From: Phycisphaerales bacterium | Lineage (GTDB): Bacteria > Planctomycetota > Phycisphaerae > Phycisphaerales > JAGLTS01 | Direction: 5' to 3' | Length of the DNA stretch: 53,488 bases | Assembly: GCA_023135165.1 (NCBI GenBank) | Contig: JAGLTS010000030.1 | Coordinates: 1-53,488, forward strand | Shown here: piece after piece, positions 35,106 through 43,204 of the stretch | Layout: each line of letters starts with the position of its first letter | Numbering within the stretch: the first letter of the stretch is position 1 | Made by a program: the position numbers and the translations under genes | Notes under the pieces: generated by a model | Database searches by the model: none | What the model was told of the DNA's origin: nothing | The model's input: only the letters and a program-made list of their open reading frames with translations

Positions 35106-35131
35106 CATCCCGGACCTTTCGGCCCGGGATG
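35106..35131 (-). terminator. GAAA-tetraloop hairpin between substrate gene and exosortase
   Basis: On the minus strand CATCCCGGGCC pairs with GGTCCGGGATG around a GAAA loop, 11 pairs with one G-U. On the plus strand that pair is an A-C mismatch, so the minus strand is meant. A partly T-rich run (TGTTTACCGATTTGG) follows, and the exosortase ATG is 25 bases further. It can be a leaky terminator or attenuator. Its core closely resembles the terminator at 13797-13822. Confidence 0.6.
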
Positions 35132-35147
35132 CGTAAGTTCCAACCTA

Positions 35148-35153
35148 ATTGTA
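35148..35153 (-). promoter_or_regulatory. Possible -10 box ahead of the exosortase operon
   Basis: On the minus strand TACAAT is a good -10 hexamer, 17 bases before the GAAA hairpin. No good -35 is seen 17 bases upstream (CTGGCG). If real, the hairpin would lie in the 5' UTR of the exosortase transcript. Confidence 0.22.
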
Positions 35154-35301
35154 CGCCGTTCGCAGATTCACGCCAGGCCCGATCACCGAACCTGGAGCAA
35201 ATCGGCTTGGCGGGACCGCGTCCTGCCATACCAGGCTCCAACGCCCGCAGGTGGAGCATGTCGCTCATCCCTGCGTTTTTCGGCGAGGCACACTTTCCAG
35301 A

Positions 35302-35326
35302 CGTCCGAGCCTTCATGGGCCGGACG
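35302..35326 (-). terminator. Hairpin after the PEP-CTERM-like gene
   Basis: 26 bases past the stop, CGTCCG plus GCC pairs with GGC plus CGGACG, with one bulged base and a 6-base loop. No T-run follows on the minus strand, so it may stabilise the 3' end and not terminate transcription fully. The rest of the gap to 35132 shows nothing clear. Confidence 0.4.
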
Positions 35327-35351
35327 CCGCCCGCCAATCGGCGTGACTCAC

Positions 35352-36077
35352 TCAGCGGCGACGCCGAAGCGTCAGGACGCCGAAGGGAACCAGACCCGCG
35401 AAGGCCAGACCGGTCGTTGCCGGCAGCGGAATGCCGTACACGCGAGCCTCAATCGTCTCGACCTCGATCAACTGACCGCCAAGACCGCTCGTCGCCAAGT
35501 ACGTCTCAAGATTGACGCCGGTGATCGAGAAGGTGAACGTGAAGATCGAGCCGTAGTCGTACAGATCGCTGGTCGTCACGCCCTGGAACGTCGGCGCGCT
35601 GAACGCGATGTCCGTGATGAAGCCCTGACCCTCGATGCCGGGCCGGAGCGCGTCGCTGCGGTCTGTCAACTCGAAGACGGGAATGTTCCCACTGAACGTG
35701 TTGCCGAACTCGTCAACAGCCAGGAAGTCCGTGCCTGACATGGCACCGGCGAACACCGCGACATCGCCGTAGCCGTTCGGATCGCCGCTGTCGATCCAGT
35801 TCGTCAGATCGACGGACGCGACCATGCTTGCAGGACCAACGCCGGCACCGAAGAAGCCCAGCGCGACCTGCGACGTGCCTTGCCGCTGCACGCGGAAGTT
35901 CCGGCCGTCGATGTCCTCAAGCGTCAGCGTCCCTGCCGTCAGGTCACCGGTGTAGTGCGACGACGCACCCGCGGTCGTGTCGTACACGAAGTCATGGATC
36001 GCGCTGGCTTGTGATCCAATCGCCAGCACGGCTGCGGTTGCGAGGCCCACAGCTACCTTACTGAATGTTCCCAACAT
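35352..36077 (-). CDS. PEP-CTERM-like surface protein, probable exosortase substrate
   Basis: 241 residues with a strong ribosome binding site (AAGGAGG) before ATG 36077. A signal peptide covers residues 1-26 (VGLATAAVLAIGSQASA). The middle is a beta-rich domain without a family name. The last 27 residues form the sorting tail: a short motif IPLPATTG, a hydrophobic helix (LAFAGLVPFGVLTL) and RRRR. This three-part layout is the PEP-CTERM/VPLPA-CTERM type recognised by exosortases. The exosortase gene follows on the same strand after 270 bases. It is the only such tail I find in the window. Confidence 0.85.
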   Translation of the reverse strand: MLGTFSKVAVGLATAAVLAIGSQASAIHDFVYDTTAGASSHYTGDLTAGTLTLEDIDGRNFRVQRQGTSQVALGFFGAGVGPASMVASVDLTNWIDSGDPNGYGDVAVFAGAMSGTDFLAVDEFGNTFSGNIPVFELTDRSDALRPGIEGQGFITDIAFSAPTFQGVTTSDLYDYGSIFTFTFSITGVNLETYLATSGLGGQLIEVETIEARVYGIPLPATTGLAFAGLVPFGVLTLRRRR

Positions 36078-36137
36078 AGTATGCCTCCTTCAGCATCTTT
36101 CGACCGACCGGAACAGCCTTCATGCGGTTCCACGACC

Positions 36138-36149
36138 AATCGGCCGATT
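36138..36149. promoter_or_regulatory. Perfect 12-base palindrome upstream of the PEP-CTERM-like gene
   Basis: AATCGGCCGATT, a perfect palindrome, lies 61 bases upstream of the start codon of the substrate gene. Position and symmetry fit a binding site for a dimeric regulator. No regulator gene is nearby. Confidence 0.3.
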
Positions 36150-36199
36150 ATTTCTTTCTCTCCGCCGGACACACTGCCGACGGCACGTACAGTCCAAAC

Positions 36200-37219
36200 T
36201 CACACCCGCCCCGCAGACGGGATTGTCATTTTTCCAGCGACCACCAAGCCACGCCGGCCCGCTCTGTGGCCATCGCTTCGTTCCGCCGACGGCCGCCTTC
36301 GGCCGGCGACCACACCGACGCTCGCCAATGCGCCCTGCTCCCCGCGATCGGACGCCGCACGCGAACCGGCAAGAAGCACCGAGCGGTCAACCACGGCATC
36401 CGCTTCGACCGTCAGATCGGACTCCAACACCGTCGGCCCGCTGATGACCGCGTCCGCAGCCACCTTCACATGCGGTCCCACAACGCATGGACCGAGCAAA
36501 CGCGCCGTCGCATCCACCTCTGCCGTCGCATGCACCCACACATCAGGCTCCACCTCGCGGTAGTCGCCCACCGTCAGACGGCTTCGGGCTGCCTCGCTCG
36601 TCAGGTGGCTTCCCAGGTGACGCAAGCACTGGTCCTTCGTCAGCACCGGATACATCGGCGCCTTCATCGCAATCGCAGCCACCCGCAGCCCGGCTCGCCG
36701 AAGCGCCGGGATCAACTGCTCCTTCAGATCCTGATACCCCGCCCGCTTCGCATGACGAAGCACTTCAGGCTTCACGAAGTACACGCCGGGCAGGATGTCC
36801 TGACGGCCGTCCGCCACATAGCCCACTGTCAGCGATGCGCCGCTCACGACGCTCGCGGTCACGAATTCCTTCAAGTCGGCCCGCGACACGTAGCACGCAG
36901 CGCTGAGCAGCAGAATCGGTTCGTCGCTATCCAAGTGCTCCGCGGCATCGGCGAGACTTCCCGCTGAACCCCGCGGTCGATGGTCCTCGTTGAAGTGAAT
37001 CGACATGCCCGGCCGGCTCATGTGATCGAGGTGCGCTCGCAGTGACCCGGTGCTCCCGTTGGAAGCGACAACCGCATGACGAACGCCCACCGCAGCCAAG
37101 GCATCCAGGCAGTAGTCGATCAGGTAGCCGCCGCCCACTGGCCACAGTGGCCGGGGCCGCTCCCATGCTTCCGGGCAAATATCTGTTCCGGGCCCGCCGG
37201 AAAACAGAACCGCGTTCAT
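36200..37219 (-). CDS. NDP-sugar pyrophosphorylase-like protein with left-handed beta-helix
   Basis: 339 residues. The start MNAVLFSGGPGTDICPEAWE and the sequence PLWPVGGGYLIDYCLDALAA follow a sugar-nucleotidyltransferase plan, but the usual GxGxRLxPLT loop is altered. Later segments (SADLADAAEHL-like, ILLLSAACYVSRADLKEF) fit the same fold. Residues 225-290 are hexapeptide repeats (VEPDVWVHATAEVDATARLL). The last 45 residues turn Arg-rich (ASDRGEQGALASVGVVAGRR) and lose the hexapeptide rhythm, which may be a natural divergent end or a frameshift; other frames do not restore the helix clearly. Probably activates or senses a nucleotide sugar for the glycan made next door. Confidence 0.65.
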   Translation of the reverse strand: MNAVLFSGGPGTDICPEAWERPRPLWPVGGGYLIDYCLDALAAVGVRHAVVASNGSTGSLRAHLDHMSRPGMSIHFNEDHRPRGSAGSLADAAEHLDSDEPILLLSAACYVSRADLKEFVTASVVSGASLTVGYVADGRQDILPGVYFVKPEVLRHAKRAGYQDLKEQLIPALRRAGLRVAAIAMKAPMYPVLTKDQCLRHLGSHLTSEAARSRLTVGDYREVEPDVWVHATAEVDATARLLGPCVVGPHVKVAADAVISGPTVLESDLTVEADAVVDRSVLLAGSRAASDRGEQGALASVGVVAGRRRPSAERSDGHRAGRRGLVVAGKMTIPSAGRV

Positions 37220-37537
37220 CTCTCATCCCCTATAACTGACGCGAGCCCTCTCCGACTCACGCACAAGCATACCACAACTTTCCGTCACCCCATCCGGATT
37301 CGGTCAAATCCGGCTCATCTCACGCAGGTCTTGGCGCTCTGTCACCCCTGCCCCGTGTCAGCATACCCTCAAATTGGGGGGTAGGCAATCCCGCCCCTCT
37401 CATTGCTCGCCAAGTATTGCCCCACTTTGGCCGATGTCAATGCCCTTCCACCACTGCGCGACGCATTTGCGCGCAGGTTGTCCCCCCAGCCCGAACATAT
37501 CGGTGGTGATAACGCCAGAAGATTACCCAGCTTAAAC
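37220..37537. promoter_or_regulatory. 318-base intergenic region ahead of the NDP-sugar and exosortase genes
   Basis: It separates the end of the glycan operon from the next transcription unit and should contain the latter's promoter. It is less GC-rich than its surroundings. An inverted repeat CCGGATT/AATCCGG lies at 37294-37300 and 37307-37313 with a 6-base loop. Two similar boxes reading GGTATGCT on the minus strand occur upstream and downstream of that repeat. I cannot assign a sigma factor. Confidence 0.35.
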
Positions 37538-38332
37538 TTAGAAGCGGTGAGACGCGATTCGTCGGCGTCCGCGATGTTTCCAGAAATACCGCATCATGCT
37601 TGCCGCATGCCACCTGCTGCTTCGGCCGAATAGCCCCCGCGCGCTGCTCCGCCGATGTGCGTGCGTGGCTACCGCCTCACCGCAATAACACACATCGCTG
37701 CCCGAATCAGCCACGTGCCGACACAGGTCCACATCCTCGAAATAGAGGAAGTAGCGAGGATCGAAAAGACTCGGCCGACACACCGCTGCGCGCCGCACGA
37801 GCAGCACCGCACCCAGCACCCAGTCCACCGACAACGTCTGCGTGTGATCTGCATCCGCCATGAGATGGGCGCGGATCAAGCGATGATCGTCCGGATACAA
37901 CCACCGCAACGGCGGGCGACGCACTGCCGCGAGAAACGGCGTGTAGAACGTCCGGCAACTGAGCTGCAGCGAACCGTCTTCATTCAAGAGGCGAGGCGCA
38001 ACCAGGCCGGCATGCTCTTCACGTTCCAGACATTCGATCAACGTCGGAATGCACTCCGGCGTGTACGTGACATCCGCGTTGCTCACGAGGTACAACGGGC
38101 CGTCGCTGCTGTCATAGATGCGGTTGTGCCCCGCGCCGAACCCGAGATTGCCTTCCCCGCCTTCGAACCTGCCCAGCTCCTCGCGGTCCGCCAAGGCTCG
38201 CAGAACCGATTCATCCTCACTGTTGTCCCAGATTCGCAGCTCATGCTCCGGCAACGGCAGCGTCCGAAGATGCTCGGCGAAGGCGATGATCTCATCCGCG
38301 TTGTTGTACGCCACCACGCCGATCGTCAGCAT
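37538..38332 (-). CDS. Glycosyltransferase family 2 (rhamnosyltransferase-like)
   Basis: 264 residues. GT-A fold motifs: start MLTIGVVAYNNADEIIAF, the block NLGFGAGHNRI, the metal-binding SNADVTYTP, an LVAPRLLNEDGSLQLSCR segment and FDPRYFLYFEDVDLCRHVAD. This combination is typical of WbbL-like GT2 enzymes that add rhamnose or a similar sugar to a lipid-linked glycan. The gene is last in the operon and overlaps the Alg13-like stop by 7 bases (ATGCTGA). Confidence 0.85.
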   Translation of the reverse strand: MLTIGVVAYNNADEIIAFAEHLRTLPLPEHELRIWDNSEDESVLRALADREELGRFEGGEGNLGFGAGHNRIYDSSDGPLYLVSNADVTYTPECIPTLIECLEREEHAGLVAPRLLNEDGSLQLSCRTFYTPFLAAVRRPPLRWLYPDDHRLIRAHLMADADHTQTLSVDWVLGAVLLVRRAAVCRPSLFDPRYFLYFEDVDLCRHVADSGSDVCYCGEAVATHAHRRSSARGLFGRSSRWHAASMMRYFWKHRGRRRIASHRF

Positions 38333-38826
38333 CGTCCCGTCCTTTCCTCGGCAAGCTCGCGGAGGAAAACCCGTACAAGCTCAACGACCTTCCCGCCTTC
38401 GCTCGGCTTGGCAGGCTTGAACTCGGCAGCTTCCGCGATGCATGCCCGCAACTCCGTCTCATCCGCCGCGAGCAGGGCGAGCCTCTTCTCGGCATAGACA
38501 GGCCCGGTCGCCTGTTGGTGATCGTTGTAGTGTTCCTTCCTGTCGCTGCGGCGAGGCATGATGACCAATGGCGTCCCGTGCGATGCGGCGGCGCGCACCG
38601 TCCCCGCGCCGGCGTGGCCGATCACGAGCGTCGCTTCGGCCATCGCCCGGTCGTACTCAGCCGGCGTGAGAAAACGCTTCCATTCCATGTGCGCCGGCTC
38701 GTAGCTCCCACCTGCGATCTGCGCCAGCCCCTCACCGGTGAGCACGCCCTCCTCGAAGAGCGCATCCACCGCCTGGATCAGTCGATCGAATCCGGTGTCA
38801 AAGTTGCCCGTCGTGACGAAGATCAT
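38326..38826 (-). CDS. Alg13/PssE-like glycosyltransferase catalytic subunit
   Basis: 166 residues from ATG 38826; the longer frame upstream lies in the preceding gene. The protein is MIFVTTGNFDTGFDRLIQAV, then HMEWKRFLTPAEYDRAM, VIGHAGAGTVRAAASHGTPL and MPRRSDRKEHYNDHQ. This is the C-terminal half of a MurG-type GT-B enzyme, as in Alg13, PssE and EpsF. Such subunits need an Alg14/PssD partner for membrane binding and activity. That partner is fused to the C-terminus of the protein encoded just upstream, overlapping by ATGA. Together they probably transfer a sugar such as GlcA or GlcNAc from a UDP donor. Confidence 0.88.
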   Translation of the reverse strand: MIFVTTGNFDTGFDRLIQAVDALFEEGVLTGEGLAQIAGGSYEPAHMEWKRFLTPAEYDRAMAEATLVIGHAGAGTVRAAASHGTPLVIMPRRSDRKEHYNDHQQATGPVYAEKRLALLAADETELRACIAEAAEFKPAKPSEGGKVVELVRVFLRELAEERTGRC

Positions 38827-40454
38827 AAGACAGGCTCTCCCTCGACCGCCTTGGGAAAGAACTTGGTCAGCCCAGGCCATTGCACGATGAAGAGGTCCGC
38901 GAAGGGATGCAGGACGCGCCCCGTGACGGTCGGCCGATCCACCTCGGCGATTGTCTCGACGTAGATCAGCTTGCCTCGCAGCAGCTTCACGAGCAGGCAC
39001 GCCGGGATCACGACGCCCGCGCCGGTCGTGATGATCGCATCCGGCCGTTCTCGCAGGATCACCGGCATCGTCTGCCAGAGCGTTCGGATCATCGTCCACG
39101 GCGCGCTTCGACGCGCGTTATCCACCTCGTAGACACGCTCGCCTTTGTCGCGCAGGCCGTCAGCGGTCGGGCCTCGCATAATGAGGTAGAACGTCTCGCA
39201 TCCTTCCCACGCCTTGCGCAAGACCTGCAACTCCGCGAGATGCCCGCCCGCTGAACTGGCCAGACAGACCTTCAGCCGCGCGCCTGACGAGGGCGCATCG
39301 TCGAGCCTGGCGCGAATTGCTTCCGCCTTGCCCGCCCATGACTGGTCGCGCACGAGCGCTCGCTGCGCCTCGGGATCGCGTGGCTCAGCCAGGCGCTTCC
39401 GCACCAGTTCGATGAACTCGTCATGGTCCTTCGCGATGTCCAGGCCGGGACAGCGGTGCGCTGCCGGGAGATCGGTCGTGACAGCGCTGCGCCCGAGCGC
39501 CAGGTACTCCTTGAACTTGAGCGGATTCGCACCGCGCGTCCACTTGTTGACCGGCGCGGGATTGATCGCCACATCGAACTCGACCATGCGCCGCGGCAAC
39601 TCGTCGTAAGGAATCAACTCGACCCACGTGATGTTCTTGACATCCACGACCTGCGACTGTGCATCGAGTTCCGGCCGACCGATAAACCGCAGTTCCGCAT
39701 CGGGAAGAGCAGCGGCGAGCTTGCGAACCAGCTCGAGATCGACCTTGTACGTCGTCGTGCCGCCCGCGTACCCGATCACCGGGTGCTCATTGGCCGGTCG
39801 ATCGAGCGGCACATCCAGCCATGCTTCGTCGATCCCGTGCGGGACATGCATCGCGCGCGGGTCGTCGCCCATCTCTCGCTTCAGCAGATCGTCGCTGGGG
39901 TAGATCACCAGATCCGAATCGCGCAGAAGCTGATCCTCGCAACCTTGTACGAATTCGCGCGGCATCGTCGAGAAGTCGAACTCCGCGAACACATCCGAGC
40001 GCTGGTACACGATCTTGCTCGGGCGCAGGTCCTTGGGCATCTTGCCGAGCACAGGCTCAGCGGTGGGCGTCGTGATCCAGTAGATCGGGTTCTTCCAGCC
40101 GAGCGCGCGAAGCTGCCGCTTCAGCCCGCGGCGAATCAGGCGGTAGTGGATGAACCTGCCCCACCTCTTGTCGTACATCGGAAGTGCGGGAGGCGTGTAG
40201 ACCCACAGATGGTCCCCCGCTTGCTTCATGCCTCGGCGCAGGCTCCTCAGCTTGTTGCGCAGTTTCTTGATGAAGTCGCTGCCCTGTCTGACACTGGGCA
40301 TGTGCACACCGATCGAGTTGATGTACAGCACATCGCGATCAACCGCGAAGCGCTTCATAAGCTGGATGTCCATGTGCCCGTGCGGGTGGTACCACCAGTC
40401 TTCGCCGCCAAAGCAGACGATCGGCGTCGCGCGCTGTTCGCGTGATTCGGTCAT
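38823..40454 (-). CDS. Fusion of a GT-B glycosyltransferase and an Alg14/PssD-like subunit
   Basis: 543 residues. Residues 1-385 form a glycosyltransferase of the GT4-like plan (start CFGGEDWWYHPHGHMDIQLM; VIGYAGGTTTYKVDLELV at 226-243; FDVAINPAPVNKWTRGANPL; KFKEYLALGRSAVTTDLP). Residues 394-543 are a complete Alg14/PssD domain: SSAGGHLAELQVL, TTGAGVVIPACLL, YVETIAEVDRPTVTG and FADLFIVQWPGLT. Alg14 holds its Alg13 partner at the membrane. The gene starts 4 bases inside the previous gene and ends overlapping alg13. One polypeptide would therefore perform one sugar transfer and dock the next enzyme. Confidence 0.87.
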   Translation of the reverse strand: MTESREQRATPIVCFGGEDWWYHPHGHMDIQLMKRFAVDRDVLYINSIGVHMPSVRQGSDFIKKLRNKLRSLRRGMKQAGDHLWVYTPPALPMYDKRWGRFIHYRLIRRGLKRQLRALGWKNPIYWITTPTAEPVLGKMPKDLRPSKIVYQRSDVFAEFDFSTMPREFVQGCEDQLLRDSDLVIYPSDDLLKREMGDDPRAMHVPHGIDEAWLDVPLDRPANEHPVIGYAGGTTTYKVDLELVRKLAAALPDAELRFIGRPELDAQSQVVDVKNITWVELIPYDELPRRMVEFDVAINPAPVNKWTRGANPLKFKEYLALGRSAVTTDLPAAHRCPGLDIAKDHDEFIELVRKRLAEPRDPEAQRALVRDQSWAGKAEAIRARLDDAPSSGARLKVCLASSAGGHLAELQVLRKAWEGCETFYLIMRGPTADGLRDKGERVYEVDNARRSAPWTMIRTLWQTMPVILRERPDAIITTGAGVVIPACLLVKLLRGKLIYVETIAEVDRPTVTGRVLHPFADLFIVQWPGLTKFFPKAVEGEPVL

Positions 40455-41476
40455 GCGCTACCCCCAAAGCGCTGCGTGATTGCCTCGTCGATCTCGCGCA
40501 ACGCTGCGTGCGCGGAGAACACGGTCTCTGAAACCTCCCTTGCGCGCCGGCCCAGCGCATCGCGCGCCGCTTCGTCGGACATCAGCATGTCGATCGCCGC
40601 CCGCATGGCGGGGACATCACGCTTGGGCACGCGCTTGACCGCTCCATCTTCGAGGTAGTCGATGATCCCCCTCACATCCGTGCAGATCGTCGCCTTGCCC
40701 TGGCGGTATGCGCTCAGGAGCGCGATCTGCCCGCTGCTGGGAAGCTCACCAAGCAGTGGAATCACACACAGATCCGCACCGGCGATCAGCCCGTCGAGCT
40801 GCGCGAGCGGAAGATGCTCATGCACGATGACATTGTCCGGCGGCGTGAGTCCCTCGACCGCCCAAGGCCGAACGACCGCGACACCCTGATGCGGTAGTCC
40901 GCCCATCGCCTTGAAGAACGTGTCAAAGTCACGGTCCGTCGCTCCGTACGCAAGCACATACGGCCCGTCGATCTCATCAGCCTTGCACGCATCAAGCTGA
41001 TCGTGCGTCGGCTCGAATCGCCAATACCGGCGAAACGCCATCTGCCGGTCGGTCAGACCCAGTTTGCCGAGCAACTCAGTGAGATCCGCCCTGCTGTGAA
41101 CGAACGCAAGATCGATTCGCCGAAACGCCCAGCGGACCAGTGCGCCCTTCCAGCCGGCATGTTGGCGAGGCAGGTTTAGGCTGAGCACGCCGAGCTTGAT
41201 GCGCCGGCCGAACAGGCGGAAGGCGAGCGCCGCGGCGAATCCTTCCTCATGCGTCTCAACGAGGACGAGATCGTGGCCTTCGCGCTTGGCCTGCCTGGCG
41301 AGGCGGCGCATCAGGCTGAACTTGCGACGCCACATCGACAGCGTCGTGCGTTTCGCGGTGAACGTGATCGCAGCACGCTCGGCATCGGTCGGCTGCGCAA
41401 TCGTGTATTCGTGGGTCACATCCGACGGATCGTCGAAGAGCGTGATCTGTTCAACCTGGTATGCGAGTACGCGCAT
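40451..41476 (-). CDS. Glycosyltransferase, GT-B type
   Basis: 341 residues from ATG 41476 (MRVLAYQVEQITLFDD); the longer frame has no family match. Middle: HDLVLVETHEEGFAAALAFR and FVHSRADLTELLGKLG. C-terminal donor-binding half: VLAYGATDRDFDTFFKAMGG, EHLPLAQLDGLIAGADLCVI, and PSSGQIALLSAYRQGKATIC with TDVRGIIDYLEDG, which corresponds to the acidic and SxxG region of GT4 enzymes. Donor and acceptor are unknown. The gene starts 4 bases after the stop of the preceding gene. Confidence 0.8.
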   Translation of the reverse strand: MRVLAYQVEQITLFDDPSDVTHEYTIAQPTDAERAAITFTAKRTTLSMWRRKFSLMRRLARQAKREGHDLVLVETHEEGFAAALAFRLFGRRIKLGVLSLNLPRQHAGWKGALVRWAFRRIDLAFVHSRADLTELLGKLGLTDRQMAFRRYWRFEPTHDQLDACKADEIDGPYVLAYGATDRDFDTFFKAMGGLPHQGVAVVRPWAVEGLTPPDNVIVHEHLPLAQLDGLIAGADLCVIPLLGELPSSGQIALLSAYRQGKATICTDVRGIIDYLEDGAVKRVPKRDVPAMRAAIDMLMSDEAARDALGRRAREVSETVFSAHAALREIDEAITQRFGGSA

Positions 41477-41480
41477 AACG

Positions 41481-42674
41481 CTACGCCACCTCCGCAGTCG
41501 CTGTGCGAGGCTGCTCGTCGATCTCGTATTCCCAAGCCCGCCGCAACAACGTCCCAATCACATTCGGCCCGAATCGCTCACGGGCACGATCCGCCAACGA
41601 GTCATCCCTGCCCGCTGCCAGTTGTCGCTCGATCGCTGCTGCCAGCGCGGCCGGCGTGCGATCATCCGCCACAGTCCCCAAGCCGCCTGCAAGCATGTCG
41701 GCAAACGGATACACCGGATACGCCACAACGGGGAGCCCGCAGAAGAGCGACTCCACCGCAACGTAGCCCCACTCTTCGTACAGACTCGGCATGACGAGCG
41801 CATCAGCGGTTCGCATCATCGCGTGTAGTCGGCTCGGTTCCACTCGCCCCGGAAACTCAGCCTTCGCATGATCGGGCAATCCACGCACCGCCTGCTCGAT
41901 CGGGCCGGCATGACCACCGACGAACCGCAGCGTGATCGGCCCGAGGTCGGCGCTGAAGCGCTTCGCAGCCTGGGCGACATCACGCACGTTCTTCCTCGGA
42001 TGCGACAGATCACCACAGCACACCAGCAGCAGCTTGCCCGCATGGTCTTCCGCAACATCATCCGCCGACTCATGCACACGAATGGGCGGCGGGCAGACCA
42101 TGGCCGGCCTGCCTTGCGCGGTCAACTGATCCGCCAGCGTCCGCGTCGGACACAGGATCGCATCGGCGATTCGGTAGCCTTGCTGATCGCTTCGATAGAA
42201 CACGATTGACTTGGCGCTCAGGACGAGCCGCCTGGGCGAGCCGCCTCGCGTGTGTCGCCACGTCTCGCGCACACGCCCGATCGGCGAGTGCGGCCAAAAC
42301 CACGCAGCGACGACGATGCGGTCGGCGTGTTCGCGCGCGACGCCCGCGAGACCGGGATGGTTCAGATGAATGACATCAAACGTCCGTCCAAGCCGGCTGA
42401 GCGCATCATGCAGCGCACGGCCCAAGCGGCGCATGCGCACGCCGTGCCAAAGCCTTTGCATCGTCTCGACGCCCCGGCTCGGCGGTGTCAGGCCGATGTC
42501 CAGCACGCGGATACGGTCATCATGCAGCCGGGCACGGCATGTTTCCGCCACGGCGGGCGTCGATGTGAGCAGTGTCATGTTCGCGCCGAGTTCCGCCCCG
42601 GCTGCCGCGACGTGCTCGGCGTAGGCGTCGATGCCGTTGAATCCGCCTTCCTGGATGCCGACCACGACATTCAT
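41481..42674 (-). CDS. Glycosyltransferase family 4
   Basis: 397 residues from ATG 42674 (MNVVVGIQEGGFNGIDAYAE), overlapping the acetyltransferase stop by ATGA. The second half carries the GT4 signature: LLVCCGDLSHPRKNVRDV, PGRVEPSRLHAMMRTADALV and MPSLYEEWGYVAVESLFCGL, with the EEWG...E pair as donor-binding acid residues. Donor sugar unknown. Belongs to the coupled glycan operon. Confidence 0.87.
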   Translation of the reverse strand: MNVVVGIQEGGFNGIDAYAEHVAAAGAELGANMTLLTSTPAVAETCRARLHDDRIRVLDIGLTPPSRGVETMQRLWHGVRMRRLGRALHDALSRLGRTFDVIHLNHPGLAGVAREHADRIVVAAWFWPHSPIGRVRETWRHTRGGSPRRLVLSAKSIVFYRSDQQGYRIADAILCPTRTLADQLTAQGRPAMVCPPPIRVHESADDVAEDHAGKLLLVCCGDLSHPRKNVRDVAQAAKRFSADLGPITLRFVGGHAGPIEQAVRGLPDHAKAEFPGRVEPSRLHAMMRTADALVMPSLYEEWGYVAVESLFCGLPVVAYPVYPFADMLAGGLGTVADDRTPAALAAAIERQLAAGRDDSLADRARERFGPNVIGTLLRRAWEYEIDEQPRTATAEVA

Positions 42675-43204
42675 GGCGCATCCGCCTTGTCCGCGCCATC
42701 GCGCATTCTGATCACGCGAGCCGGCACGCCTGCTGCGATCGCGTTCGCAGGCAGATCCTTGGTGACGACCGAGTTCGCGCCGACGACGCAGCCGTCGCCG
42801 ATCGTCACGCCCATGACAACGGTGACGCCGCGCGCCAGCCACACGTCGTTTCCGATGTGAACATCCTGGCCGATCTTCGCCTGGCTGCCGACCGTCTGCC
42901 CCGCCGTCAGACTGTAGCTGCTCGCCGAGACGAAGCAGTCCGGCGCGAGCATGACATCAGCGCCGATGGTGATCGCCGCATCTTCCGCAGCCCACAGGCC
43001 GCAGTTGTGGCCGATCACTGTGCGATCCCCGATCTCGATGTTCTCGCCATGGCGCAAATGCACCGACGGCGTGATGCGCGTACCCAACCCGACCTTGACC
43101 TTCCGCACCTGAGCGACGTGGTTGTAGTGGTGCATGTTCGCCCGCTTGAGCATGTGAAGCCACAGCCGGGGCGAAAGCAGGTTCAGTAGTCTGGGTGCGC
43201 TCAT
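42671..43204 (-). CDS. Hexapeptide-repeat acyltransferase
   Basis: 177 residues from ATG 43204 (MSAPRLLNLLSPRLWL). Left-handed beta-helix repeats run from about residue 55 to 160, with GENIEIGDRTVIGHNC, IGNDVWLARGVTVVMGVTIG and the closing VVGANSVVTKDLPANAIAAG typical of the NodL/WbbJ/maltose acetyltransferase family. Probably O-acetylates a sugar of the polymer using acetyl-CoA. Overlaps both neighbours by ATGA. Confidence 0.87.
   Translation of the reverse strand: MSAPRLLNLLSPRLWLHMLKRANMHHYNHVAQVRKVKVGLGTRITPSVHLRHGENIEIGDRTVIGHNCGLWAAEDAAITIGADVMLAPDCFVSASSYSLTAGQTVGSQAKIGQDVHIGNDVWLARGVTVVMGVTIGDGCVVGANSVVTKDLPANAIAAGVPARVIRMRDGADKADAP

Noticed and set aside
35352..35430. Sortase LPXTG signal in IPLPATTG
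   Set aside because: The order is L-P-A-T-T-G, not L-P-x-T-G, and the helix-RRRR ending beside an exosortase fits a PEP-CTERM-type tail.
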